In this document: positions 24,846 through 33,407 of the stretch, in pieces | How the letters are laid out: each line of letters begins with the position of its first letter | Numbering within the stretch: the first letter of the stretch is position 1 | NCBI RefSeq assembly: GCF_027107535.1 | Contig: NZ_CP114283.1 | Location: forward strand, 1,116,001 to 1,180,000 | Reading direction: 5' to 3' | DNA from: Streptomyces aurantiacus | GTDB taxonomy: Bacteria; Actinomycetota; Actinomycetes; Streptomycetales; Streptomycetaceae | DNA length: 64,000 nucleotides | Translations under genes and position numbers: made by a program | The notes under the pieces: generated by a model | What the model saw: the letters and a program-made list of their open reading frames with translations, nothing else | What the model was told of the DNA's origin: nothing | Databases searched by the model: none

Positions 24846-25211
24846 TCAGACCGGGTCGGCGTACCCCTCGGCGTCCGCTCCGCGCAGCAGCTCCCGCCCG
24901 AACTCGACCATCTTCTTCGCGTAGTCCTCGGTCCACTCGGCCTGCTCGGCGATCGCCGCGGGAGTGAGCCGGTCGAACCGACGGGGATCGGCGAGCTGCG
25001 CGGCGGCCATCGCCTGGAACTCGACGGCCCGGTCGGTGGCCGCGCGGAACGCGAGGGTCAGCTCCGTGGCCCGGGCCAGCAGCGCCCGGGGGTCGTCGAT
25101 CGACTCCAGGTCGAAGAAGTGCTCCGGGTCGGCGGCCGCCTCCGCGGGCTCGAAGAGCAGTGGCGCGGGGCGAAGCCGCGGTTCGTTCCGACGCGGCGTG
25201 GGCTCCGCCAT
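24846..25211 (-). CDS. small conserved helical protein, unknown function
   Basis: 121 residues, acidic, mostly helical (ARATELTLAFRAATDRAVEF, EWTEDYAKKMVEFGRELLRG). No signal peptide, membrane segment or known motif. The strong ribosome-binding site GAGGAGGAG before ATG at 25211 supports it as a real gene. It is isolated on the minus strand between the helicase operon and the Prim-Pol-like gene. I do not recognise a family. Confidence 0.7.
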   Translation of the reverse strand: MAEPTPRRNEPRLRPAPLLFEPAEAAADPEHFFDLESIDDPRALLARATELTLAFRAATDRAVEFQAMAAAQLADPRRFDRLTPAAIAEQAEWTEDYAKKMVEFGRELLRGADAEGYADPV

Positions 25212-25575
25212 GACTTCTCCTCCTCGTGCAGGGGTCGGCCCGTCCTTGTGGGTGGGCCATCGTCCATTGTCCCTTGACCGCGCAAGAGGGCCTCCAGACC
25301 CCGGTTGACCGGCCCGGATACGCGCCCCTCACGCACTCCTGCGCCGCTCCTTCACGCCTTCCACGCGACCCGGTGTTCCGAGAGATGGGACAGCACCGCG
25401 TGGTTGGCCTCCCAGCCGTCCGGGCTGTATCCGTCTGCCGCCTCCGGCGGCGGGCCGGACTCCGTCCGGCGGCCGGGTCTTCGGGGCGTACCGGTGTTCT
25501 TCGGGGCCGGGTGGCGCCTTCGTGTCGTGGCCGCGGCGCCGGACGTGTGTGTCGTGCGCCCCGCTCGTGGCCCCT
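25212..25575. other. intergenic region containing a partial duplicate of the helicase 3' end
   Basis: No gene is supported. The stretch 25349-25424 repeats the last part of the helicase gene (see repeat). The 148 bp between the copies holds GCCGCC-TCC-GGCGGC-type hairpins but no open frame with coding signal. Confidence 0.5.
25349..25424. repeat. 76-bp direct repeat, copy A (duplicated helicase 3' end)
   Basis: Matches 25573-25648 at 75 of 76 positions. It would encode the same C-terminal helicase residues (PDGWEANHAVLSHLSEHRVA) on the minus strand but is separated from the gene by its stop codon, so it looks like a relic of a local tandem duplication. Confidence 0.9.
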
Positions 25576-25648
25576 TCACGCTTTCCACGCGACCCGGTGT
25601 TCCGAGAGATGGGACAGCACCGCGTGGTTGGCCTCCCAGCCGTCCGGG
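25573..25648. repeat. 76-bp direct repeat, copy B (inside helicase gene)
   Basis: Intact copy containing the last 24 codons and the stop of the helicase gene; it differs from copy A by one base. Confidence 0.9.
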
Positions 25649-26910
25649 AACTTCACCGTGACGCCGAGCTGGACCGGTTCCGTGGAGGGGTGGTCGTCGA
25701 GGAGGTCCGTGACGCCCGCTCGGCAGACGACGATGCAGGCGTGGCGGTGCCGGGAGGCCAGGACGCACAGGCGGCCCGTCTCCAGGTGGAAGGCCGTTGC
25801 GTCGGGGCGGCCCGACAGGGGATGCAGGACGACGGTCACGTCGAACTCGCGGCCCTGCAGACGGTTCGCCGTGTCGACGGTCACCTCCGGCACACCCAGC
25901 TCGGCCAGCGCCGCGCGCACAGCCGCCGCCTGGTCGCGGTGGGCCGTGCCGACCGCGATGCGGTCGGCGGTCAGAGGGGCCGGGTCCGGTGCGCGCTCCG
26001 ACGTCGCCGCGCCGCCCCGGTCCAGGAGCCGGCGTACGACCAGGGCGAGTGCCCGGATCGCCTCCGGGTCCGTGCGCGGGGTGTGCCGGGCCGGGAGCTC
26101 CAGCAGGCCCCAGCCCGATTCCGCCGCCTCGTCGATGACCCGGTCGGGGCCCGAACCGTCCGACGGGACGGCGAAGGCGAGCCGGCGGTCGCCGTGGCCC
26201 GTGCCGCTGCGGAACGGCGTGAAGGGATAGAACGCGTCCGAGACCAGCGGCGCCGCCGACGCCGGCAGCCGCCAGGAGACGGGGAGCCGGTGCTGCGGCA
26301 GCTCCGGGTTGTGGGCGAGGAGTGTCGTCACGGCCGAGGCCGACGGATCGTAGGACAGCCCCGCCCACTGCTCCGAGCCGACGATCGCGAACGGGTCCAG
26401 CTGGCCCGGGTCGCCCACGAACAGCGCCCGCTCGAACAGCCCGGCCACGGCGAGGAGCGCGTCCGAGCGCATCTGGTACGCCTCGTCGACGATCGCGTGC
26501 CCCCACGGCTCGACGCCCTTGACGTGCGCCCACTTCGCGGCCGTCGAGATGACCACGTCGAGCCCGGCCAGGTCCCCGGCCTTCGCGGACTTGCGGACGT
26601 GTGGCAGGTCGTCGAGCGCCTTGTCGTACGGGTCGGAGTCGCTGCTGTGCAGCCGGCCGACGGGCAGCTCGGGGTTCTTCTCGGCCAGCCGCAGCACCAG
26701 GTCGTCGACCTGCGCGTTCGTCTGGGCGATGACCATCAGCGGGCGCCCCGCCTCTGCCAGTTCGAGCGCGGCCCGCACCACGAGCGTGGACTTGCCGGCG
26801 CCGGGCGGCGAGTCCACCACGACCCCGCGGTCCGTCCCGCGCAGGGTGTCGCGCAGGATCGCGTCGGTGGCGCGGGCGGCCTCGGCCCCCGGGTCGAACA
26901 CGGTCGTCAC
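25576..26910 (-). CDS. SF1-type DNA/RNA helicase, Dna2/Upf1-like
   Basis: ATP-dependent helicase of 444 residues. Walker A is SPPGAGKS (34-41), motif II VDEAYQM (141-147) and motif III VGDPGQLDPF (165-174). Motif IV is around VSWRLP, motif V TANRLQGREFDVTVV, and motif VI LCVLASRHRHACIVV. It is compact, with no large 1B/2B inserts. GTG at 26910 overlaps the stop of the upstream gene by 4 bp (GTGA) with GAGGAGG before it. It is the last gene of a four-gene overlapping operon containing a Cas4/Dna2-like nuclease, so the two probably act as separate chains of one nuclease-helicase machine; that is inference. Confidence 0.82.
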   Translation of the reverse strand: MTTVFDPGAEAARATDAILRDTLRGTDRGVVVDSPPGAGKSTLVVRAALELAEAGRPLMVIAQTNAQVDDLVLRLAEKNPELPVGRLHSSDSDPYDKALDDLPHVRKSAKAGDLAGLDVVISTAAKWAHVKGVEPWGHAIVDEAYQMRSDALLAVAGLFERALFVGDPGQLDPFAIVGSEQWAGLSYDPSASAVTTLLAHNPELPQHRLPVSWRLPASAAPLVSDAFYPFTPFRSGTGHGDRRLAFAVPSDGSGPDRVIDEAAESGWGLLELPARHTPRTDPEAIRALALVVRRLLDRGGAATSERAPDPAPLTADRIAVGTAHRDQAAAVRAALAELGVPEVTVDTANRLQGREFDVTVVLHPLSGRPDATAFHLETGRLCVLASRHRHACIVVCRAGVTDLLDDHPSTEPVQLGVTVKFPDGWEANHAVLSHLSEHRVAWKA

Positions 26911-28655
26911 AGGACGTCCTCCTCGGTCACGGCGTCGGGCCGCGGGGCGGCGTCGGTCTCTCCGGGCGGCCCGCCGTGCGTCCACGGCGTGTCCTCGGGG
27001 TCGGGCAGCTTCGCGCCTCCCCGCTGCTCGTGCTCGAAGAGCGTGAAGCAGAGGAGGTCGCCCTTCTCCGGCACGGATCCGGGCTCGGGCTCCTTGCCGC
27101 GGCCCATCTTGTCGACGACGCGCAGCACGACGAGCGTGCCGCCCCGCCCGGCGGCGGCGTCGTACCCGGAAGAGCCGCCCGGGTCCGGGGAGCCGCCCGA
27201 GCCGCCCGAGCCGCTGGAACCGAGGGCGCTGTCGGAGCCGGGGGAGTCGCCGGAGGCGTCCGCCCCGAGCGCGCCGCTCGCCCCGGGAGATCCGTCGTCC
27301 TCGTACCCCACGAACTCCGCCGCCTGCGGCTTTCCGCCGAGCGAGCGGAAGACCTTGGCCCGCTCGCCGAGATGCGGCCGGTCGTCCGTGCGCACGGTCA
27401 CCAGGGGGCGCGGGCTGGGCCGCTTCCCCTCGCTGTACGCCATCACGACATCGGTGACCTCACCCGCGAAGGCCTCGCCCGCGAGCCGCCGTCCGGCCAT
27501 GACGAGCGGGTCGTCGAGGGCCTCCTGCGCCTCCAGGCGGGCCTGTTCGCGCTCGCGCGTGGCGAGTTTGTTCGCCGCCGTGACCGCGTCGTCCCGGCGC
27601 GGCTGTGGCGGCTCGCCGGCGAGGACCCGGTCCCGGTGACCGGTGAACGACCAGCGGTCGCGGGTCCACCGGTCGGCGGCGCGCGGACCCTCGGGCAGGG
27701 CCCGCAGCAGGTCCAGTCCGTGCCACACCGCGTCCCACGTGGGGCGGGTGCGGCTCGCCACCAGCTCGCGGACGTGCCGCTCGGCGGCCGTGAGCTCACC
27801 GAGCCGGTCGTCCGCCTCGATGCCGTCCTCGGCGGCCGCGAGCGACGTACGCGCGCGGTCGTAGCGCTCGATGGCGGGAGCCAGCAGTTTGTTGTCGAAG
27901 GCCGGGTCGGTGGCGGGCCCGGCGGGCGGGTGGACGAGCTGCCCCTGGGCGTCCCGCAGCAGCTCGGCCCGCAACGCCGCCTCGGCGCCGGACCCGTCGT
28001 CCGGCGGGTCGATCCAGGCGAGGAGCGCCCCCAGGTGCTGGTCCTCCAGGGTGGACTGACCGGTGGCCCAGTGCCGTGACAGCACGTCCGTGAGCGCGAG
28101 CAGGAGCGACGAGCCCGGCACCCGGGCGCGCTCTGCGTAGTGCGTGAACCACCGTCCGAGCAGCGGCACGCGCGGCGGCGCCGGATGCGGTGTCTCCGGG
28201 TCCTGCTCGGCGGTGCGCCTGAAGCGCATGGAACGCCCGAGCAGCCGTACGAAGTCGACACCGGCCCGGCTCGGCACGATCAACTGCGGTGCGTCCGCGC
28301 ACAGCTCGACCTCGACCTTGACCCGCTTGCCGGTCTCCGGGTCGGTCTCGCTGCGCTCGGCGGCCTCGACGTCCTGCGCGTAGTCGTCGATGTACGGCAG
28401 GACGACGCCCGCCAGTTCCGCGAGGAACGCGAACCTCAGGTCGCGGTCCCGGGGCTGCGGCACGACCAGCAGCCGCGGCGCGTCGCGGTCCGTGCCGACG
28501 AGTGCGCCCAGCGGGGCGCCGGCCTCCCCGGCGGTGGTGAGCGGCACGAGGACGAGCGGCCGCTCGACGAGGTGCCGGTGCCGGACGGTGGCGAGGGGCT
28601 GGGCCCGGCCGCTCTCCACGGCCTCCAGCCGGGCGAGGGTCGTGATCAGCGACAT
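26907..28655 (-). CDS. large conserved protein of unknown function, nuclease-helicase operon partner
   Basis: 582 residues; I do not recognise a domain. It starts MSLITTLARLEAVESG. The region around 60-110 looks like a compact alpha/beta domain (LLVVPQPRDRDLRFAFLAEL). Residues about 270-400 are helical and charged with many Arg/Glu. A Gly/Ser/Pro/Asp-rich low-complexity linker (about 455-510) precedes a beta-rich end (GGTLVVLRVVDKMGRGKEP, LLCFTLFEHEQRG). No membrane segment. Its start overlaps the nuclease gene by 10 bp and its stop overlaps the helicase start by 4 bp, implying a fixed stoichiometric partnership. It could be a scaffold or regulatory subunit. Confidence 0.75.
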   Translation of the reverse strand: MSLITTLARLEAVESGRAQPLATVRHRHLVERPLVLVPLTTAGEAGAPLGALVGTDRDAPRLLVVPQPRDRDLRFAFLAELAGVVLPYIDDYAQDVEAAERSETDPETGKRVKVEVELCADAPQLIVPSRAGVDFVRLLGRSMRFRRTAEQDPETPHPAPPRVPLLGRWFTHYAERARVPGSSLLLALTDVLSRHWATGQSTLEDQHLGALLAWIDPPDDGSGAEAALRAELLRDAQGQLVHPPAGPATDPAFDNKLLAPAIERYDRARTSLAAAEDGIEADDRLGELTAAERHVRELVASRTRPTWDAVWHGLDLLRALPEGPRAADRWTRDRWSFTGHRDRVLAGEPPQPRRDDAVTAANKLATREREQARLEAQEALDDPLVMAGRRLAGEAFAGEVTDVVMAYSEGKRPSPRPLVTVRTDDRPHLGERAKVFRSLGGKPQAAEFVGYEDDGSPGASGALGADASGDSPGSDSALGSSGSGGSGGSPDPGGSSGYDAAAGRGGTLVVLRVVDKMGRGKEPEPGSVPEKGDLLCFTLFEHEQRGGAKLPDPEDTPWTHGGPPGETDAAPRPDAVTEEDVL

Positions 28656-29935
28656 ACGGCTTCCTCCCGGCCGGTTCGCCCGGCGAGCGGTGAGGGGCCG
28701 CCCGCGAGTCGGTCGGGGCCGGTCGCGCAGCTCTCCGCGCCGCCCACGACGGGGGCCGCGACGCCCAGTGCCTCGGCTCGCAGCCTCGCCGCCCTGCGCA
28801 GTGCCGCGACCGTCGGGTCGGCCGGGTCGCCCAACTCGCCGCGGGCCGCCGACAGGACGTCGCCGACCGACGTCAGGCCGCCGAGCTCGGCCCGCAGGGA
28901 CCGGCCGAGCGAGGTCACCGCGCCCTGCGCGCGGGAGCGGTCGCGGCAGTGGAAGGCCAGTTCGCACGCGGAGAGGCACTCGGGGGCGTAGGTCGCCGGG
29001 ACCGACTCCACCGCCGCCGTCAGGTCGGCGGCAGGGAGGTCGGGGGCGAAACAGGTGCCCTCGGGGAGCGCGTCGGCGATGTCCTCGATGCGGGTGAGGC
29101 GGTCCAGCTGGCGGCGGGTCACCGAGCGCTGCTTGCGGACGTCCACGGCGGACGCGGTCGGCAGGTTGGAGAAGTCCTTCGGGCAGACCAGCAGCACCGT
29201 GTGCCGCACCTCGGGCGGGGGATCCAGCCGCTCCGCGACGCGCTCCAGCGCCAGTACGTACACCGCGGCCTGGCGGGCCGCCGCGCCCACCTTGGCCGCG
29301 TCCGCCGAACCGTCCAGCATCGGGAAGGACTTGATCTCGACGACCGTCCAGCCGCCGTCGGGATGCACGACCACCGCGTCCGGCTCCAGGAAGGCGGGGG
29401 AGCCCGCCACGTCCAGGGCGAGCAGCGGGTGGTCGAGCAGCGTCCAGCCGCCCGCCGCGGTGGCCTCCCGCAGGGCCAGGGCCGTACGGGCCGTGCGGCC
29501 CTCGGGGCCGACGGCGGTGAGGTCGGGAACGGCTCCGGCGGTGGGCGGCTCGGCCTGCGCGTCCAGCCTCTCGTGCACGAGCCGCAGCAGCTCCGCGCCT
29601 CCGTCGGCCTTGACCCGCGCCTCGAAGGCGTTGCCCCGCATGAACGCGAACTGTGACTGGCCGAAGGCCGACGGCGAGCCGAGCGCGCTCGCCAGCACCG
29701 CCTTGTTCACGCCCGCCCCGTCGAGGATCGCGCGCCGCCGGCAGCCCGGATTCGCGGCGAGCGCCGCGAGGGCGCGCGCGTCCAGCGGCTGCGGCGGGAC
29801 GGCCGGACCGCGCAGCTCAGCGAGCCGCTGCCGGAGTCCCGTCCCCGGCGTCGGTGGGACTCGCTCCCGGTTCGGCTCCCGGCTCGGCGGCACCCGGGGT
29901 GGCTGGGACCTTGCGCTGTCGGGGAATTCGCTCAC
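28646..29935 (-). CDS. Cas4/Dna2/RecB-like PD-(D/E)XK nuclease with 4-Cys iron-sulfur site
   Basis: Predicted DNA exonuclease, 429 residues from GTG 29935. Motif I is RGNAFEARV (Glu105), motif II EPDAVVV (Asp186), motif III VEIKSF (Glu200, Lys202), with a RecB-type Q-x3-Y at 222-226. Four cysteines flank the fold as in Cas4, AddB and Dna2: Cys65 (NPGCRRRAI) and Cys320/324/330 (ECLSACELAFHC), expected to hold a 4Fe-4S cluster. The start is uncertain: this frame overlaps the PAP2 gene by 119 bp, but conserved-looking sequence begins only near residue 35. No CRISPR array or other cas gene is present, so it is not a CRISPR Cas4. Confidence 0.8.
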   Translation of the reverse strand: MSEFPDSARSQPPRVPPSREPNRERVPPTPGTGLRQRLAELRGPAVPPQPLDARALAALAANPGCRRRAILDGAGVNKAVLASALGSPSAFGQSQFAFMRGNAFEARVKADGGAELLRLVHERLDAQAEPPTAGAVPDLTAVGPEGRTARTALALREATAAGGWTLLDHPLLALDVAGSPAFLEPDAVVVHPDGGWTVVEIKSFPMLDGSADAAKVGAAARQAAVYVLALERVAERLDPPPEVRHTVLLVCPKDFSNLPTASAVDVRKQRSVTRRQLDRLTRIEDIADALPEGTCFAPDLPAADLTAAVESVPATYAPECLSACELAFHCRDRSRAQGAVTSLGRSLRAELGGLTSVGDVLSAARGELGDPADPTVAALRRAARLRAEALGVAAPVVGGAESCATGPDRLAGGPSPLAGRTGREEAVCR

Positions 29936-30800
29936 TCGCGGAAGTCTGGCACCCCGCACTGACAATTGAGGAACCTGCGCCGTGCGGGACGCCTGTGGGG
30001 CCGCCGCGGGCATGCGGGAAGGGCCGGATCCCGAACCGCGCCCGGACCGTGTCCGCGAGCCGCAGCACCGGCCGGGTCAGCAGGAACCCGACGCCCATGA
30101 CGGCGAAGCCGGCCACCGCGTCGAGGAAGTAGTGGTTGGCGGTGCCCATCACCACGATCGTCGTGATCAGCGGATACAGGACGCCCGCGACCTTGGTGAG
30201 CCGTGTGCCGCCGTACATCCAGAGCATCACACCGCACCACAGGGCCCAGCCGCAGTGCAGGCTGGGCATCGCCGCGTACTGGTTGGTCATGCCGCCGAGG
30301 CCGCGGGGCGCGCTCGCCTCGCCGCCCCACCAGCCGTAGTCGCTGTACTGGGCCATCGTGTCGACGAACCCGTGGCCCGCCGACAGCAGCCGCGGCGGGC
30401 AGGTCGGCAGCAGCGTGAAACCGATCAGGCCCATGAACGTGGACGTCATCAGCCAGGTCCTGGCGGCTCTGTAGCGCACCGCACGCGACCGGAACAGCCA
30501 GACCAGGACCGCGGGCGTGACCAGGTAGTGCAGTGACGCGTACCAGAAGTCCGCCGGGATGCCGATCCACGGCTCACGCGTGAAGAGACGGTTCAGCGGG
30601 TGCTCGGCGTTGAGAAAGAAGAACTTCTCGACGCGCAGGATCGCCAGGCCGTGGTCGACGGCGCTGGTCACGTCCCCGCGCGCAAGCAGCCGTCCTGCCG
30701 AGTACGCCCCGTACACCAGCAGGATCAAAGGCAGCTCGGTCCACCAGCGGAGGCGGGTACGTGGCGCCGCCTCGGTGCTCGGTGCATCGGTCAGCAGCAT
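29817..30800 (-). CDS. PAP2-superfamily membrane phosphatase / AUR1-like
   Basis: Integral membrane phosphatase or phosphotransferase, 327 residues, with about six helices. Active-site blocks are [10 protein letters not shown] (C2) and [11 protein letters not shown] (C3, His-x3-Asp); the layout resembles the inositol-phosphotransferase AUR1-like branch rather than lipid phosphate phosphatases with a KxxxxxxRP motif. ATG at 30800 follows GGGAGGG. A hydrophilic tail of about 70 residues is coded in the region that overlaps the nuclease gene. Substrates could be isoprenoid or glycerolipid phosphates. It is first in the overlapping operon, yet has no obvious link to DNA work. Confidence 0.8.
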   Translation of the reverse strand: MLLTDAPSTEAAPRTRLRWWTELPLILLVYGAYSAGRLLARGDVTSAVDHGLAILRVEKFFFLNAEHPLNRLFTREPWIGIPADFWYASLHYLVTPAVLVWLFRSRAVRYRAARTWLMTSTFMGLIGFTLLPTCPPRLLSAGHGFVDTMAQYSDYGWWGGEASAPRGLGGMTNQYAAMPSLHCGWALWCGVMLWMYGGTRLTKVAGVLYPLITTIVVMGTANHYFLDAVAGFAVMGVGFLLTRPVLRLADTVRARFGIRPFPHARGGPTGVPHGAGSSIVSAGCQTSASERIPRQRKVPATPGAAEPGAEPGASPTDAGDGTPAAAR

Positions 30801-31008
30801 CCGATCCCTCCCCCTCCTGCTTTCCCCCGGTCGCAGTTCCGCGGACCAATGTACGGTCTGTGCGCTTCCCGTATGGGGGCGCCCCCGGTGCTCAAAGACG
30901 CAGAGATCGCTCTCGGGGTTGCTCCACGGGCACGTGCGAGATGATGGAGTGATCCACCCCTCGTTCTCCTGCGGTTCACCGCTCGCTCCTCCCGGAAGGG
31001 CCCCCTTC

Positions 31009-31605
31009 ATGGCACCGCGCATCCTGCTGGCCCGGCACGGACAGACGGAATGGTCGCTGTCCGGCAAGCACACCGGCAGGACCGACATCCCGCTCCTGGA
31101 CGAGGGCAGGCGCGGCGCCAAGCTGCTCGGCGAGCGTCTGCGCCGGGCGCCGCTGAACGGACTTCCCGGAGCGGAGGTCCGCACCAGTCCGCTGGCACGC
31201 GCGCGTGAGACGTGCGAACTCGCCGGTTTCGGTGACCGCGCGGCCCCCTGGGACGCGCTCATGGAGTGGGACTACGGCGCCTACGAGGGCCTGACCCCGG
31301 ACGAGATCCGGGCCGGCCGTCCCGACTGGCTGATCTGGCGGGACGGGGTGCCCCGGGGCGAGACCCTCGCGGAGGTCACCGCGCGCGCGGACGAGGTGGT
31401 CGAAACGGTCCGCTCCGGGGACCGTGACGTGCTGGTCTTCGCCCACGGCCACATCCTGCGCTCGATCGGCGCCCGCTGGCTCGGCCTCGGCCTGGACTTC
31501 GGGGCCCGCGTCCGCCTCAACCCCACGTCCCTCTCGGTCCTGGGCTGGGCCTACGGAGAGCCCGCGATCGAGACCTGGAACGACTGCGGCCACCTGACCG
31601 CGTGA
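31009..31605 (+). CDS. histidine phosphatase family (phosphoglycerate mutase-like) protein
   Basis: Cytosolic phosphatase of 198 residues. The catalytic motif is LARHGQTEW (His9 region), the second arginine block [15 protein letters not shown], the proton donor WDYGAYEGL and the second histidine FAHGHILR. The length fits a single-domain broad-specificity phosphatase or acid phosphatase. ATG at 31009 was chosen; the open frame extends far upstream but overlaps the divergent PAP2 gene. The substrate is unknown. Confidence 0.85.
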   Translation: MAPRILLARHGQTEWSLSGKHTGRTDIPLLDEGRRGAKLLGERLRRAPLNGLPGAEVRTSPLARARETCELAGFGDRAAPWDALMEWDYGAYEGLTPDEIRAGRPDWLIWRDGVPRGETLAEVTARADEVVETVRSGDRDVLVFAHGHILRSIGARWLGLGLDFGARVRLNPTSLSVLGWAYGEPAIETWNDCGHLTA

Positions 31606-31637
31606 CCCCGCCGCCCCGGCCCGCGCACGGACTCCCG

Positions 31638-33131
31638 CTATGCCGTCCGTGGCAGGGCCCCGTGGCGTTCGAGGAAGTCCGAGACTCCCGAGGCGCGGCG
31701 GTGCGGCAGCAGGACCCTGGCCGTTCCCGCCAGCATCGTCTGCACCCGGGACGACTGGACCTCGTCCAGCAGGTCCAGGACGCGCAACCCGGCCGCGGCG
31801 GCCTCGTCGGGGTGCCCGGCGCGGGCGAGGTCGTCGGCGAGTTCGGCCGTGTAGAGCGCGAGATTGCGCGTGAAGTGCGGGTCCTGGAGCCGGGTCGCCC
31901 GGCGAGCCTGGTGGGCGGCGCGCGGCCAGTCGCCCAGCGTCGACCAGCACTGCGCTTCAAGCCCTGCCAGTTCGGCGTCTCCGTAGAAGCTCATCCACTC
32001 CGGATCGGCGTCACAGGGGCCGCGCCCGTACAGGGCCTTCGCCCGCGTCAGCGCCTGCTCGCAGCCCGTCCGGTCGGCCAGCCCCGCCCAGCCGCCCGCC
32101 TCGCGCAGCGAGAGCAGCGACAGGAGCCGGGCCGAGCCGAGGGGCCGCGCCGCGTACTGCGCCGCCTGCGCCGCCCGCACCGCCTCGCGCGGGCGCCCCG
32201 CGTCCCGGGCGAGGAACGACGTGTTGCAGAAGGCGTGCGCCTCCAGAGCCGGGTCCCCGGCCACCCGGGCCGTCGCCAGCGCCTCCGCGTAGTGCGAGCG
32301 CGCGTCGTCGAAACGCCCCGAGTCGTGTGCCAGCCAGCCCACGGAGATGGCCAGTTCACCGGCCCCCGTGTGCAGCCGCTCGGCGGTCGCCTGCCGCGCC
32401 GCACCGGCGTCCAGCAGGGCGTACGCGGACCGCAGCGGAGCCGCCGCCCTCCGGTACAGCCCGTCGGCGCCGTGCCGGTCGTCCAGCAGCCGGATCTTGC
32501 GTACGGCCTCTTCCAGCGCTCCCGCCTCGGCCTCGCCGGCCCGGCGCACGGGATGCTCCGCGGCCGCGGCCGCGGAGCCGAACGCGAGCCCCCATGGGCT
32601 CAGGGAGGCGGCCGCCACCGTGGCGGTGCCGCCGCTCATGAATGCGCGACGTTGCACGTCGCTCTCCTCGTGGTCCTGGTCGTCGTTCTCGTGCGGGTCG
32701 TACGGGTGATACGGATCGTGCGAATCATGCGTGCCGTGTGTCGCTACATACGGCTCGTACGCCCCGTCCGTCTCATGCGGGGCGTACAACGGGCTCGTGG
32801 TGTGTGGAGCGGGCGCCACCTCGGCGGTGCGCGCCCCCCGGCCACGCACCGCCGATCGGGGCACGAAGCCCAGGTCGGTCAGCGTCCGGCCGGGGAACAT
32901 GTGCAGGAACACCCGCTCGTACGCGTAGTTGGGGCAGCGGATCTCCCCCGCCTCGACGCGCCCGATGTAGCGGGCGTCACAGCTGACCTGCTCCTCGATC
33001 TCCCGGGCGGCCCGCCGCACCGCCGCGGCGAACTCGCCCGGCGAGCGCTGCCCGCGCAGGCGCCGGAAGGCGAGATTCGGCCGCGGCGGCCGAGGCGACT
33101 GTGACGACGAGGTCATCGGTGACGACGCCAT
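31638..33131 (-). CDS. XRE/TPR regulator, NsdA-like
   Basis: Regulatory protein of 497 residues. An N-terminal helix-turn-helix-like domain (about 20-85, with SPGEFAAAVRRAAREIEEQV and ARYIGRVEAGEIRCPN) is followed by a flexible stretch rich in His, Asp, Tyr and Pro (about 115-155: HDPYHPYDPHENDDQDH). Next is a hydrophobic RRAFMSGGTATVAAASLSP segment and then TPR-like helical repeats to the end. The architecture matches NsdA, a negative regulator of sporulation and antibiotic production in S. coelicolor, of which this would be a paralogue. ATG at 33131 has AGAGAGGG upstream. The hydrophobic RR segment may be vestigial rather than an export signal. Confidence 0.78.
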   Translation of the reverse strand: MASSPMTSSSQSPRPPRPNLAFRRLRGQRSPGEFAAAVRRAAREIEEQVSCDARYIGRVEAGEIRCPNYAYERVFLHMFPGRTLTDLGFVPRSAVRGRGARTAEVAPAPHTTSPLYAPHETDGAYEPYVATHGTHDSHDPYHPYDPHENDDQDHEESDVQRRAFMSGGTATVAAASLSPWGLAFGSAAAAAEHPVRRAGEAEAGALEEAVRKIRLLDDRHGADGLYRRAAAPLRSAYALLDAGAARQATAERLHTGAGELAISVGWLAHDSGRFDDARSHYAEALATARVAGDPALEAHAFCNTSFLARDAGRPREAVRAAQAAQYAARPLGSARLLSLLSLREAGGWAGLADRTGCEQALTRAKALYGRGPCDADPEWMSFYGDAELAGLEAQCWSTLGDWPRAAHQARRATRLQDPHFTRNLALYTAELADDLARAGHPDEAAAAGLRVLDLLDEVQSSRVQTMLAGTARVLLPHRRASGVSDFLERHGALPRTA

Positions 33132-33260
33132 GGCCGGGCCCTCTCTCACGAACCGTCGAACCATGCCGGAACCAGGGCGAGTTGATCATGAATTCGATCG
33201 AGCCGTACCCGTGTTTCCAGCGGGCACGAACGTACCCGCTGTGACGAGACCACCACGCGG

Positions 33261-33312
33261 GGTTTGGCTACAAACCGGATATCTCATCCCTGATCTGCCA
33301 TGAACTGCCATC
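33261..33312. promoter_or_regulatory. inverted and direct repeats upstream of the NsdA-like gene
   Basis: GGTTTG-GCTA-CAAACC (33261-33276) is a perfect 6-bp dyad, and CTGCCAT occurs twice at 33295-33311, in the 276-bp region between the divergent NsdA-like gene and the 140-residue gene. Candidate operator; no consensus assigned. Confidence 0.35.
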
Positions 33313-33407
33313 CTTTGCGGCCGAGTTTCGCCGTAGCCGTTGACGTGGTGGGGCGTTGAACCATGCGGTGCGCTCGATCGAGGAGGGGTTCCGTGGTGGA
33401 GGCCAGG

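Noticed and set aside
25352..26533. Alternative minus-strand frame of 393 codons across the helicase gene
   Set aside because: It ends in the duplicated repeat and lies in another frame of the helicase; only the 444-residue frame has SF1 motifs.
28646..29935. Cas4-like nuclease as part of a CRISPR-Cas system
   Set aside because: No repeat-spacer array and no other cas gene is seen in the window; the partner genes are a helicase and an unknown protein.
32690..32780. Slightly periodic CGTACGG/CGTGCG sequence as a possible DNA repeat array
   Set aside because: It is the coding sequence for the His/Asp/Tyr-rich linker of the NsdA-like regulator; units are degenerate and in frame.
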